Shown here piece after piece: positions 37,576 through 46,966 of a DNA stretch of 64,000 nucleotides. A program made the translations under genes and the position numbers. The stretch's first letter is position 1; each line of letters starts with the position of its first letter. Source of the DNA: ZC4RG30 sp964417875. Its GTDB lineage: Bacteria > Pseudomonadota > Gammaproteobacteria > Steroidobacterales > Steroidobacteraceae. A model generated the notes under the pieces. That model searched no databases, was not told the DNA's origin, and saw only the letters and a program-made list of their open reading frames with translations. Location of the stretch: NCBI GenBank assembly GCA_964417875.1, contig CAYQJU010000006.1, forward strand, positions 1 through 64,000. Direction: 5' to 3'.

Positions 37576-38696
37576 GCGCCGGCGGGCTGGCCACCGCGGC
37601 CGTGCGGAGCCTTGCTCCCTATGTCATCGGCAAGCCCATCCAGGAGCTGGCGCGCGAACTGGGCATCGACGAGGCGAACATCGTCAAGCTCGCCTCGAAC
37701 GAAAACCCGCTCGGTCCGTCTCCTGCGGTGCTCGAGGCGATGCGCCAGTCGCTGGCCGAGGTGTGGCTGTATCCGGATGGCAATGGCCATGACCTGAAGC
37801 AGGCCATCGCAAATCGCCATGGCGTCGCCATGCAGCAGGTGACCCTGGGCAATGGCTCCAACGACCTGCTGGTGCTGCTGGCCGAGGCCTTCCTCGATGC
37901 CGCATCCAGCGCCGTGTTTTCGCAGCATGCCTTCGCCATCTATGGCCTTGCGGTGCAGGCCACCGGCGCACGCGCGCATGTCGTGCCGGCCCATCCGTCG
38001 GGGCACCCGATGGCATTCGGGCATGACCTTGCCGCGATGCTGCGCGCCATCGATGACACGACGCGACTGGTCTACATCGCCAATCCCAACAACCCCACCG
38101 GCACGTGGAATACGGGCGAGGAGCTGGAAGCCTTCCTCGCCGCCGTGCCACCACATGTGGTCGTCGCGCTGGACGAGGCCTATTTCGAGTATTCGCGGCG
38201 CGTGGATTGTCCGGATGGCATGCAGCTGCTCGCGCGGCATGCAAACCTTGTGGTGCTGCGCACCTTCTCGAAGGCGCATGCACTGGCCGGTGTGCGCGTG
38301 GGCTATGCCATTTGCGCGCCGGATGTGGCCGACATGCTCAATCGCGTCCGCCAGCCATTCAATGTGAACATCCCGGCGCTGGCCGGCGCGCGTGCGGCAC
38401 TGGATGATGCGGAGCAGCCGCGGCGCGCGTTGCGGCTGGTGGAGCAGGGCCTGCAGCAGCTCGAGGCCGCATTGCCGGCGCTGGGCGTGAAGCTGTATCC
38501 CACCGCGGGGAATTTCGTGCTGGCCGAAGTGCCCGGCGATGCGCGCGGGGTCTATGAGGGGCTGCTGCGCCGGGGCGTGATCGTGCGGCCGGTGGGTGGT
38601 TACGGGCTGCCGCGCTGCCTGCGCATCACGATCGGCACCGCGGCACACAATGAAAGGTTGATCCAGGCCCTGGCGGGGGCGCTGGGTCGTGATTGA
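37572..38696 (+). CDS. hisC: Histidinol-phosphate aminotransferase
   Basis: 374 residues from GTG 37572 (GTGA overlap with pheA). PLP aminotransferase for histidinol phosphate, and in this operon context probably also for aromatic 2-oxo acids. Signatures: VKLASNENPLGPSP, YPDGNGHDLKQAI, YIANPNNPTGTW, DEAYFEYS, and the PLP lysine in RTFSKAHALAGVRVGY. Length and motifs are normal. The position between pheA and aroA is the Pseudomonas-type order. Confidence 0.92.
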   Translation: MSAGGLATAAVRSLAPYVIGKPIQELARELGIDEANIVKLASNENPLGPSPAVLEAMRQSLAEVWLYPDGNGHDLKQAIANRHGVAMQQVTLGNGSNDLLVLLAEAFLDAASSAVFSQHAFAIYGLAVQATGARAHVVPAHPSGHPMAFGHDLAAMLRAIDDTTRLVYIANPNNPTGTWNTGEELEAFLAAVPPHVVVALDEAYFEYSRRVDCPDGMQLLARHANLVVLRTFSKAHALAGVRVGYAICAPDVADMLNRVRQPFNVNIPALAGARAALDDAEQPRRALRLVEQGLQQLEAALPALGVKLYPTAGNFVLAEVPGDARGVYEGLLRRGVIVRPVGGYGLPRCLRITIGTAAHNERLIQALAGALGRD

Positions 38697-38702
38697 GGTG
38701 AC

Positions 38703-40004
38703 ATGAAGAACTGGCGAGTGGATCCGGCGGTGCAGGTCAGTGGACGCGTGCGCGTGCCGGGTGACAAGTCGATTTCCCACCGCTCGGTGATGCTGGGCGG
38801 CATTGCCGAAGGCCGCACCGAGGTGACCGGCTTCCTGGCCGGAGCCGATTGCCTGGCGACGCTGGCGGCATTCCAGAAAATGGGCGTGGATGTGCAACGG
38901 CTCGATGAGACCTCGCTGGTGGTCCAAGGCCGCGGCCTGCATGGGCTCGCCGCACCGGCCGATGTGCTCGACATGGGCAATGCCGGCACGGCGATCCGCC
39001 TGTGCATGGGCCTGCTGTCGGGCCAGCGCTTCCAGGCCACGATGACCGGCGATGCCTCGCTGCGTTCCCGGCCGATGGAGCGTGTTGCCGCACCGCTGCG
39101 GCAGATGGGCGCGCAGATCCAGACCACCGACGGCAAGCCGCCGGTGACGGTGGGACCGGCGGCGCGCCTTGCGGGCATCGACTATGCGTTGCCGATGGCC
39201 AGTGCGCAGGTGAAGTCCGCCATCCTGCTGGCGGGGCTGTATGCCGAGGGACGCACCACGGTGACGGAGCCGGCGCCGACCCGCGATCACACCGAGCGCA
39301 TGTTGCGCGGCTTCGGGGTCGAGTTGCATACCGACGGCGCGCGAGCCAGCCTCGAGGGCGGACAGAAGCTGCACGGCGCGCGCATCGCCGTGCCGGGTGA
39401 CATCTCCTCCGCGGCGTTCCTGCTGGTCGCTGGCTGCCTGGCTGGCGCCGATGGCTTCGTGGTCGAGAACGTGGGCATCAATCCCACACGCACCGGCATC
39501 CTCGACATCCTGAAGCTGATGGGCGCTGATCTCACCGTGCATCCGCGCGCGACGCAGGGCGGCGAGCCGGTGGCCGACATCGAGCTGCGCCGCTCCGCAT
39601 TGAAGGGTGTGGCCGTGCCGCCCGGGCTGGTGCCGCTGGCCATCGACGAGCTGCCGGTGCTGTTCATCGCTGCCGCCGGCGCCGAGGGCGAGACGCTGTT
39701 CACCGGCGCGGCCGAGCTGCGCGTGAAAGAGAGCGATCGGCTGGCCGTGATGGCCGAGGGCCTGACGCGTACCGGCGTGCCGAACGAGCTGCTGCCCGAT
39801 GGCATCCGCATCCAGGGCGGCCACCGCCTGCGCGCCGCCACCATCGACAGCCACAGCGACCACCGCATCGCGATGTCGTTCGCGGTGGCCAGCCTGCTGG
39901 CCGATGCGCCGCTGTCCATCCGCGACGTGGAGAACGTGGCCACCTCGTTCCCCGGCTTCACGGCCATCGCCGCCGCGGCCGGGCTGCAGATCACCGACGC
40001 ATGA
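38703..40004 (+). CDS. aroA: 3-phosphoshikimate 1-carboxyvinyltransferase (EPSP synthase)
   Basis: 433 residues. Sixth step of the shikimate pathway. VPGDKSISHRSVMLGG at the N-terminus, GNAGTAIRL (the Gly of this loop is the glyphosate-contact residue and is present), GDASLRSRPM, and RVKESDRLA, plus the ending HSDHRIAMSFAVA. Stand-alone, not fused to TyrA as in some pseudomonads; no tyrA gene is seen between hisC and aroA. It overlaps cmk by 4 nt (ATGA). Confidence 0.96.
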   Translation: MKNWRVDPAVQVSGRVRVPGDKSISHRSVMLGGIAEGRTEVTGFLAGADCLATLAAFQKMGVDVQRLDETSLVVQGRGLHGLAAPADVLDMGNAGTAIRLCMGLLSGQRFQATMTGDASLRSRPMERVAAPLRQMGAQIQTTDGKPPVTVGPAARLAGIDYALPMASAQVKSAILLAGLYAEGRTTVTEPAPTRDHTERMLRGFGVELHTDGARASLEGGQKLHGARIAVPGDISSAAFLLVAGCLAGADGFVVENVGINPTRTGILDILKLMGADLTVHPRATQGGEPVADIELRRSALKGVAVPPGLVPLAIDELPVLFIAAAGAEGETLFTGAAELRVKESDRLAVMAEGLTRTGVPNELLPDGIRIQGGHRLRAATIDSHSDHRIAMSFAVASLLADAPLSIRDVENVATSFPGFTAIAAAAGLQITDA

Positions 40005-40684
40005 GTGCCGCACCGGTCATTGCCATCGACGGGCCGTCCGGCTCCGGCAAGGGCACGGTCAGCCGCCGCATTGCCGCACGGCTGGGCTGGCATCTGCTCG
40101 ACAGCGGTGCGCTGTACCGCCTGGTGGCCCTGATGGGTCGGCGCGCCGGACTTGAGACGGGCGATGAGGCCGGCCATGCACGCGCGGCGGCCGCTATGCA
40201 GGTGCGCTTCGGCGAGGATGCGCGGGGCGAGGAGCAGGTGCTGCTCGGGGATCCCGGCGAGGATGTGACTGCAGCGATCCGCTCCGAGGAGGCCGGGCAG
40301 GGTGCGTCGAGGGTGGCCGTGTGGCCCGCGGTGCGCGATGCACTGCTGCAGCGCCAGAGAGAGTTCGCCCAGCCGCCGGGCCTGGTGGCCGACGGGCGCG
40401 ACATGGGCACGGTGGTGTTCCCCGATGCCCGCCTCAAGATCTTCCTCACCGCGAGCGCCGCGGAGCGGGCCCGAAGACGCCATAACCAGTTGAAGGACAA
40501 GGGTTCTGGTGCTAGCCTTGCCGCCCTTTCGCAGGAGATAGCCGAGCGCGACAGGCGGGATTCCACCCGCGCCGTGGCGCCCCTGGTGCCCGCGGCGGAC
40601 GCGATCACGGTCGACAGCACCAGCCTCACGATCGACGAGGTGGTCGACCGCATCATGGCCGAAGCGCGGTCGCGCGGATTCTAG
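40001..40684 (+). CDS. cmk: Cytidylate kinase
   Basis: 227 residues. Phosphorylates CMP and dCMP. P-loop IDGPSGSGKGTVSRR (residues ~8-22), LDSGALYR, VVFPDARLKIFLTA and the lid RDRRDSTRAVAPL. It follows aroA with a 4-nt overlap and is followed by rpsA, the widely conserved cmk-rpsA-ihfB order. Confidence 0.96.
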   Translation: MSAAPVIAIDGPSGSGKGTVSRRIAARLGWHLLDSGALYRLVALMGRRAGLETGDEAGHARAAAAMQVRFGEDARGEEQVLLGDPGEDVTAAIRSEEAGQGASRVAVWPAVRDALLQRQREFAQPPGLVADGRDMGTVVFPDARLKIFLTASAAERARRRHNQLKDKGSGASLAALSQEIAERDRRDSTRAVAPLVPAADAITVDSTSLTIDEVVDRIMAEARSRGF

Positions 40685-40796
40685 CTCCCGCCTGGGTTTT
40701 TTTGGTCGGGCTACGCAAGGGATTGCGGTTCAAGCCCGTGTTTCCACACAACCGTGCCGCAGGCAGGACGTTCCGGCAGCACGCAACGAGTACTAC

Positions 40797-42479
40797 ATGA
40801 GCGAATCTTTCAGCGAACTGTTCGAACAAAGCCTGGCCAACCAGCGCATCCGGCCCGGCCAGATCCTCACTGGACGGGTGGTCAGCGTCGGCGGCGACAT
40901 GGTCATCGTCAATGTGGGCCTGAAGTCCGAAGCCGTCATTCCCATCGAGCAGTTCCGCAATGAGCGCGGCGAGGTCGAGGTCGTCGAAGGTGACGATGTC
41001 GAAGTCGCGCTCGACGCCATCGAGAATGGCAATGGCGAGACGCATCTGTCGCGCGACAAGGCCAAGCGTGCCCGCACCTGGACGCGCCTCGAGAAGGCCT
41101 TCAATGACTCCGAGATCGTCACCGGCATCATCACCGGCCGCGTGAAGGGTGGTTTCACGGTCGAGCTGGAGAACGTGCGTGCGTTCCTGCCCGGCTCGCT
41201 GGTCGACGTGCGCCCCGTGCGCGACACCAGCTATCTTGAGAACAAGCCGCTCGAGTTCAAAGTCATCAAGCTCGACCAGAAGCGCAACAACGTCGTGGTC
41301 TCGCGCCGCGCCGTGGTGGAGCAGGAATTCTCCGCCGAGCGCAGCGCGCTGATGGACAACCTGCAGGAAGGCGCGGTCGTGAAGGGCGTGGTGAAGAACC
41401 TCACCGACTACGGCGCGTTCGTCGACCTGGGTGGCATCGACGGCCTGCTGCACATCACCGACATGGCGTGGAAGCGCGTCAAGCATCCTTCCGAAGTGGT
41501 GCAGGTCGGCCAGGAAGTCGAAGTGCGCATCCTGAAGTTCGACCGCGAGCGCTCGCGCGTCTCGCTGGGCCTGAAGCAGCTGGGTGCCGATCCCTGGGAG
41601 AACATCGCCCGCCGCTATCCGCCGAACACCCGCGTGTTCGGCAAGGTCACGAACATTGCCGACTACGGCGCGTTCGTCGAGATCGAGGATGGCGTCGAGG
41701 GCCTGGTGCACGTCTCGGAGATGGACTGGACGAACAAGAACGTCAATCCGTCGAAGGTGGTGCAGACCGGCGAGGAAGTCGAGGTCATGGTGCTGGATGT
41801 CGACGAAGAGCGTCGCCGCATCTCCCTCGGCCTCAAGCAGTGCAAGAGCAACCCCTGGAAGGAGTTCGCCGAGAACTACAACCGCGGCGACAAGGTCTCC
41901 GGCCAGGTCAAGTCGATCACCGACTTCGGCGTGTTCATCGGCCTTGCCGGCAACATCGACGGCCTGGTGCACCTGTCCGACATCAGCTGGGACATCCCCG
42001 GCGAAGAGGCGGTGCGCAGCTACCAGAAGGGCCAGCTCATCGAGGCCATGGTGCTGTCGATCGACCCGGAGCGCGAGCGCATTTCCCTCGGCATCAAGCA
42101 GCTGGCGAAGGATCCGTTCTCCGGCTACGTGGCCGAGCATCCGCGCGGCAGCATCGTCACCGGCACCGTGACCGAAGTCGACCAGCGCGGCGCGCTGATC
42201 GACCTGGGCAATGGCGTCGAGGGCCAGCTGCGGGCCACCGAACTGGGCCGTGACCGCGTCGATGACGCGCGCATGGTGCTGAAGGTCGGCGAGACCGTCG
42301 AGGCGAAGTTCGTCGGCGTCGACCGCAAGACGCGCTCGATCACGCTGTCGATCAAGGCCAAGGAAATCCACGAAGAGGCCGAGGCGGTGCAGAGCTATCG
42401 CACCGAATCCGGCGGCGGTTCCTCGGGCACCAGCCTGGGCGACCTGCTCAAGGAGCAGATCGGCAACGATCGCGACTGA
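40797..42479 (+). CDS. rpsA: 30S ribosomal protein S1
   Basis: 560 residues with six S1 (OB-fold) repeats, the normal proteobacterial form. The repeats are clear from VKGVVKNLTDYGAFVDLGG, FGKVTNIADYGAFVEIEDG, SGQVKSITDFGVFIGLAG and VTGTVTEVDQRGALIDLG. S1 binds mRNA and helps initiation. The 112-nt leader after cmk has no Shine-Dalgarno before the ATG (context ACGAGTACTAC), as in E. coli rpsA, where S1 represses its own translation; similar autogenous control is inferred. Confidence 0.97.
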   Translation: MSESFSELFEQSLANQRIRPGQILTGRVVSVGGDMVIVNVGLKSEAVIPIEQFRNERGEVEVVEGDDVEVALDAIENGNGETHLSRDKAKRARTWTRLEKAFNDSEIVTGIITGRVKGGFTVELENVRAFLPGSLVDVRPVRDTSYLENKPLEFKVIKLDQKRNNVVVSRRAVVEQEFSAERSALMDNLQEGAVVKGVVKNLTDYGAFVDLGGIDGLLHITDMAWKRVKHPSEVVQVGQEVEVRILKFDRERSRVSLGLKQLGADPWENIARRYPPNTRVFGKVTNIADYGAFVEIEDGVEGLVHVSEMDWTNKNVNPSKVVQTGEEVEVMVLDVDEERRRISLGLKQCKSNPWKEFAENYNRGDKVSGQVKSITDFGVFIGLAGNIDGLVHLSDISWDIPGEEAVRSYQKGQLIEAMVLSIDPERERISLGIKQLAKDPFSGYVAEHPRGSIVTGTVTEVDQRGALIDLGNGVEGQLRATELGRDRVDDARMVLKVGETVEAKFVGVDRKTRSITLSIKAKEIHEEAEAVQSYRTESGGGSSGTSLGDLLKEQIGNDRD

Positions 42480-42547
42480 GTCCACGTTGAAGAAGGGTGG
42501 CGCGGCGCAGGCCGCGCCACCCCCGGTCGCATCCAGGACGGACTTTC

Positions 42548-42850
42548 ATGACGAAGTCGGAACTGATCGAGATCATCACGGCGAAGCAGAAGCATCTGCC
42601 GGCGCGCGACGTCGAGCTGGCGCTGAAGCAGATCCTGGAGATCATGAGCGATGCCCTCTCGCAGGGGCAGCGCATCGAGATCAGGGGCTTCGGCAGTTTC
42701 TCGCTGCATTTCCGTCCGCCCCGGCAGGGGCGCAATCCCAAGACCGGCGAGGCCGTGGCGCTGGCCGGCAAGCATGTGCCGCATTTCAAGCCGGGCAAGG
42801 ACCTGCGCGAGCGCGTCAACGAAAGCGTCGGCATTCCGATCCGCGATTGA
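42548..42850 (+). CDS. ihfB: Integration host factor subunit beta
   Basis: 100 residues. DNA-bending protein of the HU/IHF family: MTKSELIEII, the LPARDVELALKQILE helix, IEIRGFGSFSLHFRPPRQGRNPKTGE (in two parts) and the DNA-intercalating Pro in the RNPKTGE arm. It starts at 42548 after rpsA by 68 nt. It needs IhfA, encoded elsewhere. Confidence 0.96.
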   Translation: MTKSELIEIITAKQKHLPARDVELALKQILEIMSDALSQGQRIEIRGFGSFSLHFRPPRQGRNPKTGEAVALAGKHVPHFKPGKDLRERVNESVGIPIRD

Positions 42851-42964
42851 CGCCGGCGTTTCGGTGCGAACTGCACCAATAGCGCATCCCGACTTTTCCC
42901 CGCATCCCTCCAGACTGGCCTCGCGGCCGTTGTGGCCGTTTCAGGTCCGAAGGAGGTTCCATCC

Positions 42965-43324
42965 ATGCTTTCCCACAGACAGTCCCTCGTCGCGCTGCTG
43001 CTCGGCCTGCTGCTGCTGGTGTTCGGTTCGTCCGTGCCCGCCGCCGAGGTCAACATCAACACCGCCGATGCGGCGACGATGGCGCGCGAGCTCAAAGGCA
43101 TCGGGCTCAAGCGTGCGCAGGCCATCGTTGAATACCGGCAGAAGCACGGGCCGTTCAAGTCGGCAGACGAGCTGGCGCTGGTCAAGGGCATCGGTCCTGC
43201 CGCGATCGGCAAGAACCGCGACGTGATCCGCACCGATGCGAAGGCTGCGGCGCCTGCCGCGCGCAAGCCCGCCACGCCGCAGAACAAGGCTGCGGTCGGA
43301 ACCGTCCGACAGGCGGCGCCGTAG
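42965..43324 (+). CDS. ComEA family helix-hairpin-helix exported protein
   Basis: 119 residues. Signal peptide (LVALLLGLLLLVFGSSVPAA), then a double helix-hairpin-helix domain (VNINTADAATMARELKGIGLKR... with GIGLKRAQAIVEYR and LVKGIGPAAIGKNR) that binds DNA without sequence specificity, and a Lys/Ala-rich tail. Similar short ComEA proteins act in DNA uptake in the periplasm. A strong GAAGGAGG ribosome binding site lies 9 nt before the ATG. It lies between ihfB and galU. Confidence 0.88.
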   Translation: MLSHRQSLVALLLGLLLLVFGSSVPAAEVNINTADAATMARELKGIGLKRAQAIVEYRQKHGPFKSADELALVKGIGPAAIGKNRDVIRTDAKAAAPAARKPATPQNKAAVGTVRQAAP

Positions 43325-43406
43325 GGCACGCCGTCGCGGTGGCTGCGCGGTCCTGTACCATGGCCGGGTCCGGGCCCACCGGCGTCAGGGAGGTATCAAC
43401 GGCACG

Positions 43407-44306
43407 ATGACTACGATGAGACGTGCAACGGATCTCAGGAAGATCCGTACGGCAGTGTTTCCTGTTGCCGGAAGAGGCACGCGTTTCCTGCCCGCCACCA
43501 AGGCGAGCCCGAAGGAAATGCTGCCGGTGGTCGACAAGCCGCTGATCCAGTACGCAGTCGAAGAGGCGCTGGCCGCGGGCGCAACGCGGCTGGTGTTCAT
43601 CACCGGCTCCTCGAAACGCGCCATCGAGGATCACTTCGACACCGACGCCGAACTTGAAAAGATGCTCGAATCGCAGGGCAAGTCCGAACTGGCCGACACG
43701 CTGCGCAGCGTGCTGCCGCGCAATGCCACCTGCATCTACATCCGCCAGCCCGAACCGCTCGGGCTGGGCCATGCCGTGCTGTGCGCGCGGCCGGCAGTGG
43801 GATACGAGCCTTTCTTCGTGCACCTGGCCGACGACCTGATCGATGCCGACACGCCCTGCCTGAAGCAGATGGCCGAGGCGCATGCCAGCAACGATTGGTC
43901 CTCGGTGCTGGGCGTCGAAGAAGTCGAGCCCGGCGAGACCGACAAGTACGGCATTGTCGACACGCAGGGCTCCCGCGAGCAGGTGGCGGCCATCCGCGCC
44001 ATCGTCGAGAAGCCCAGGCCCAGCCAGGCGCCGTCGAACCTCGCCGTGGTGGGCCGCTATGTGCTCACGCCGACCATCTTCGATCACCTGGAGCAGATCG
44101 GCGCCGGTGCCGGCGGCGAGATCCAGCTCACCGATGGCATTGCGCGGCTGATGCAGGACGAACCCATCTACGCCTACCGCTTCCAGGGCAAGCGCTATGA
44201 CTGCGGCAGCAAGCTGGGCTACCTGCAGGCAACGGTGGAGTTCGCGCTGAAGCACGAGAAGCTCGGCGAACCGTTCCGTACGTACCTGAAGGATTTCATC
44301 TGCTGA
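43407..44306 (+). CDS. galU: UTP-glucose-1-phosphate uridylyltransferase
   Basis: 299 residues. Makes UDP-glucose. Nucleotidyltransferase signature FPVAGRGTRFLPATKASPKEMLP (in the family usually FPVAGLGTR; here GRGTR), then VDKPLIQYAVEEA, LGLGHAVLCA, FFVHLADDLI and IVEKPRPS. The ATG at 43407 follows AGGGAGGT; the ATG at 43416 is an alternative. UDP-glucose serves LPS, osmoregulated glucan or exopolysaccharide synthesis. Confidence 0.94.
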   Translation: MTTMRRATDLRKIRTAVFPVAGRGTRFLPATKASPKEMLPVVDKPLIQYAVEEALAAGATRLVFITGSSKRAIEDHFDTDAELEKMLESQGKSELADTLRSVLPRNATCIYIRQPEPLGLGHAVLCARPAVGYEPFFVHLADDLIDADTPCLKQMAEAHASNDWSSVLGVEEVEPGETDKYGIVDTQGSREQVAAIRAIVEKPRPSQAPSNLAVVGRYVLTPTIFDHLEQIGAGAGGEIQLTDGIARLMQDEPIYAYRFQGKRYDCGSKLGYLQATVEFALKHEKLGEPFRTYLKDFIC

Positions 44307-44357
44307 GCGCAGGCGGGCGGGGCATCAGGCGGTCACAACAGGAAACGGGGGTTGCGC

Positions 44358-45863
44358 ATGAATGCATGCGTGCGGACTGCAGTGCGTTTTGCAGTTCTTT
44401 CCGCGGCACTGGCCGCGCTTGCCGCCTGCGGGCGTGAGGCGCCGGTGGCGCGCGATCCGGCCGCTGCCTGTGCGGCGCTGGCCGGCAGCCAGGCGTTTGC
44501 GCAGGTGGAGATCACCACGACCAGCCACCTGGGCGCCGAGGGTGATCAGCCCGCCCTCTGCGAGGTGCAGGGCATCATCCGGCCCGAAACGGGCTCCGAA
44601 ATCGGTGTGGTCTACCGGCTGCCGGACGACTGGAACGGCAAGCTGCTGGCCCTGGGGGGCGGCGGCTGGATGGGAAACACCTCACCGCAGGCTGCGGCGG
44701 ATGGTCTCCGGCGCGGCTATGCCACGCTGCAGACCGACGCGGGGCACACCACGGGCACGGGCTTCGATGCCTCCGCGTGGGCGCTCAATGCCGACGGCAG
44801 CGCCAATGAACCGAAGCTGGTCGATTTCTCGCACCGGGCCATCCACCTGATGACGGCGCGCGGCAAGCAGGTGATCGCCAGCCACTATGGCGAGCCAGCC
44901 CGCCGCGCCTACTACCAGGGTTGCAGCACCGGTGGCCGCATGGGCCTGATGGAAGTGCAGCGTTACCCGGATGACTTCGACGGCGTCATCGCCGGCGCGC
45001 CGGTGCACACGCTGCAGACCCAGACCAGCGCGCAGCTGCGATCGCTGGCATTCGCGGCTCCGGGAGCGCGGCTCGATCCGGCCCACCTGGCGCTGATCCA
45101 CGGCGCGGTGATGCAAGCCTGTGATGCAGCAGACGGCGCCGCCGACGGCGTGCTGCGCGATCCCCGCGCCTGCGATTTCGATCCGGGCGCGCTGCAATGT
45201 GCCTCCGGTGCATCCCCTGCAAGCTGCCTGTCGCCAGCGCAGGTGCAGGCCGTGCGCAGCGTCTACGCCGGCCAGAGGGCCAGCGATGGCAGCGTCGCGG
45301 CCTATCCGCTCGAGAAGGGCGGGGAGAAGGGCTGGGTGCGCTTCGTGCCCTCCACCGAGGCGGGTGACCCGGGTGCCAACAGCGGCGGCATGCATGCGCT
45401 GCGTGGCCCGTTGCTGGGCGATCCCGGCTTCGACCTCGACCGCTTCACGCCGGATGATGTGCCACGGCTGCGCGGGAGCTGGCTGGCCGGCACCTATGAG
45501 GCCAATGATCCGGACATCGCTGAGTTCGCCGCGCGCGGCGGCAAGCTGCTGCTGTGGCATGGCCTCAATGACCCCGGCCCCAGTGCGCGCGCCACCGTCG
45601 AATATTACGAAGCGGTGCGCGCCACGGTGCCGCAGGCGGATGAATCCGTGCGCCTGTTCCTCGCGCCCGGCGTCGCCCACTGTGGTGGCGGCGATGGCCC
45701 GGACCGCGTCGACTGGCTGGCCGCGCTCGACGCCTGGGTCGAACAGGGCGAGGCGCCGGCGCAACTGCCGGCGACGAAGGCCGATGCGCCGCTGGCGTGG
45801 AACCTGTGTGCCTATCCGCGACTTCCGACCGGTCAGCCGGACGGCAGCTACCGCTGCGAATAG
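44358..45863 (+). CDS. Tannase/feruloyl esterase family lipoprotein
   Basis: 501 residues. Lipoprotein signal (LSAALAALAAC) places it on the cell surface or periplasmic face. The tannase family catalytic Ser190 lies in GCSTGGR, the acid Asp405 in LNDPGPS and His441 in VAHCGGG. The Cys189 next to Ser and Cys442 next to His form the CS-D-HC motif in which a disulfide joins the triad. It should hydrolyse phenolic esters such as ferulates or gallates. With the flavoprotein genes downstream it suggests uptake and oxidation of plant phenolics. ATG 44358; a TTG at 44352 is possible. Confidence 0.87.
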   Translation: MNACVRTAVRFAVLSAALAALAACGREAPVARDPAAACAALAGSQAFAQVEITTTSHLGAEGDQPALCEVQGIIRPETGSEIGVVYRLPDDWNGKLLALGGGGWMGNTSPQAAADGLRRGYATLQTDAGHTTGTGFDASAWALNADGSANEPKLVDFSHRAIHLMTARGKQVIASHYGEPARRAYYQGCSTGGRMGLMEVQRYPDDFDGVIAGAPVHTLQTQTSAQLRSLAFAAPGARLDPAHLALIHGAVMQACDAADGAADGVLRDPRACDFDPGALQCASGASPASCLSPAQVQAVRSVYAGQRASDGSVAAYPLEKGGEKGWVRFVPSTEAGDPGANSGGMHALRGPLLGDPGFDLDRFTPDDVPRLRGSWLAGTYEANDPDIAEFAARGGKLLLWHGLNDPGPSARATVEYYEAVRATVPQADESVRLFLAPGVAHCGGGDGPDRVDWLAALDAWVEQGEAPAQLPATKADAPLAWNLCAYPRLPTGQPDGSYRCE

Positions 45864-45869
45864 CCGCCT

Positions 45870-46859
45870 TCAGCGATCCCAGTCATCCCACGGCGAGGTG
45901 GTGTTGTAGGGGATGGTGATGAAGTGGGCCTCGATCTGTTCGATCATGCCGTCCTTCAGCTTGAACAGTTCGAAAAGATAGAAAGTGTGCGGACGGTACA
46001 GCAGCGGCTTCACCGGCGTGCCGTCGGTGAGCTGGTAGTCGCCCATGCGGCCCATCTTGTCCATGAAGCCCACGCCCAGCACCAGGCCGCGTTCCTCGTC
46101 GACCAGCGGGAAGCGGCGGTCGCGCACGCGGTCGTTGTAGCGGTAGTAGCCGAGGCTGAATTGTTCCTCGCAGCCCAGCCTCGACACCGGCGTGACGGTG
46201 AAGCCGGAGTTGTGCGTGGTCTTCACGCCATTCTCGACGCGCGCGCAGTTCGGGTGGAACTTCGTGAACAGCGTGCCGTCGTTCAGCTGCAGCGTGTCGA
46301 AGTAGCCATCTGACAGCGCGATCATCTGCGCGCGCGGCACGCGCTGCGCCTCGGGCAGGATCTCGTTCATCACCGGCTTGTGCTCGAACACCTGGTCCTC
46401 GAAGACGATGCCGGAGTCGGCCTGGCGCACGATCAGCGTCTCGGCTTCGGAGATGCGGCCGCTCTCGACCTTCAGTCGCAGCGTGTAGGCCGAGGTGTCG
46501 GTGGTTTCGGTGACGGTGCCGAAGAACCCCACCTGGCCGGTGAGCGGATCGGCAAAGCGCAGGTCGTAGTCGCCCAGCGCGGTGATGGTGCCCCACAGGC
46601 CATCACCCACCATCAGCGGCACATTGTTCTCGGTGTTGCGCACCTGTTCGGCCCAGGGCACGCGGTTCGGATCGCGCACCTTCAGGGCGCCGAGGTATGC
46701 ATCGAGCGCGCGATACAGGTCGGCGCGCGCGGCAGGCGGCGGCGCGGCATTCTGCCGCGGGTCGGGCATCCATTCCTCGGCTGCCGAGCCGGCAGTGGCC
46801 GCGGCGAGGCCGCCCAGCAGCAGTGCAGCCAGCAGCGAACGGCGATGTGGAGCATTCAT
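45870..46859 (-). CDS. Exported protein with SnoaL/NTF2-like C-terminal part, function unknown
   Basis: 329 residues. The N-terminus (PHRRSLLAALLLGGLAAATAGSA, in two parts) is a Tat- or Sec-type signal with an RR pair. The mature protein contains two repeats of a nuclear-transport-factor-like layout: an N-terminal helix pair (LYRALDAYLGALKVRD) and a later AHFITIPYNTTSPW end. Two cysteines (PNCARV, LGCEEQ) may pair. I think of the DUF8021/SnoaL-like proteins found beside catabolic genes, but cannot assign a reaction. It is convergent with the tannase gene, 6 nt apart. Confidence 0.6.
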   Translation of the reverse strand: MNAPHRRSLLAALLLGGLAAATAGSAAEEWMPDPRQNAAPPPAARADLYRALDAYLGALKVRDPNRVPWAEQVRNTENNVPLMVGDGLWGTITALGDYDLRFADPLTGQVGFFGTVTETTDTSAYTLRLKVESGRISEAETLIVRQADSGIVFEDQVFEHKPVMNEILPEAQRVPRAQMIALSDGYFDTLQLNDGTLFTKFHPNCARVENGVKTTHNSGFTVTPVSRLGCEEQFSLGYYRYNDRVRDRRFPLVDEERGLVLGVGFMDKMGRMGDYQLTDGTPVKPLLYRPHTFYLFELFKLKDGMIEQIEAHFITIPYNTTSPWDDWDR

Positions 46860-46966
46860 CGGTGGAGATTCCCCCCGTCAGGAATTGTTTGGAATGGCCT
46901 GCCGGACATTCTAACATCGGCGGGGCCAGGCCCGGCCGCAGCGGGCATTTCGTCACGGGGGGAAGA

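Noticed and set aside
40685..40796. Intrinsic terminator with a T-run in the cmk-rpsA gap
   Set aside because: A run of seven T is present near 40700, but the flanking inverted repeat is only about 4 bp and cmk-rpsA is a conserved read-through unit.
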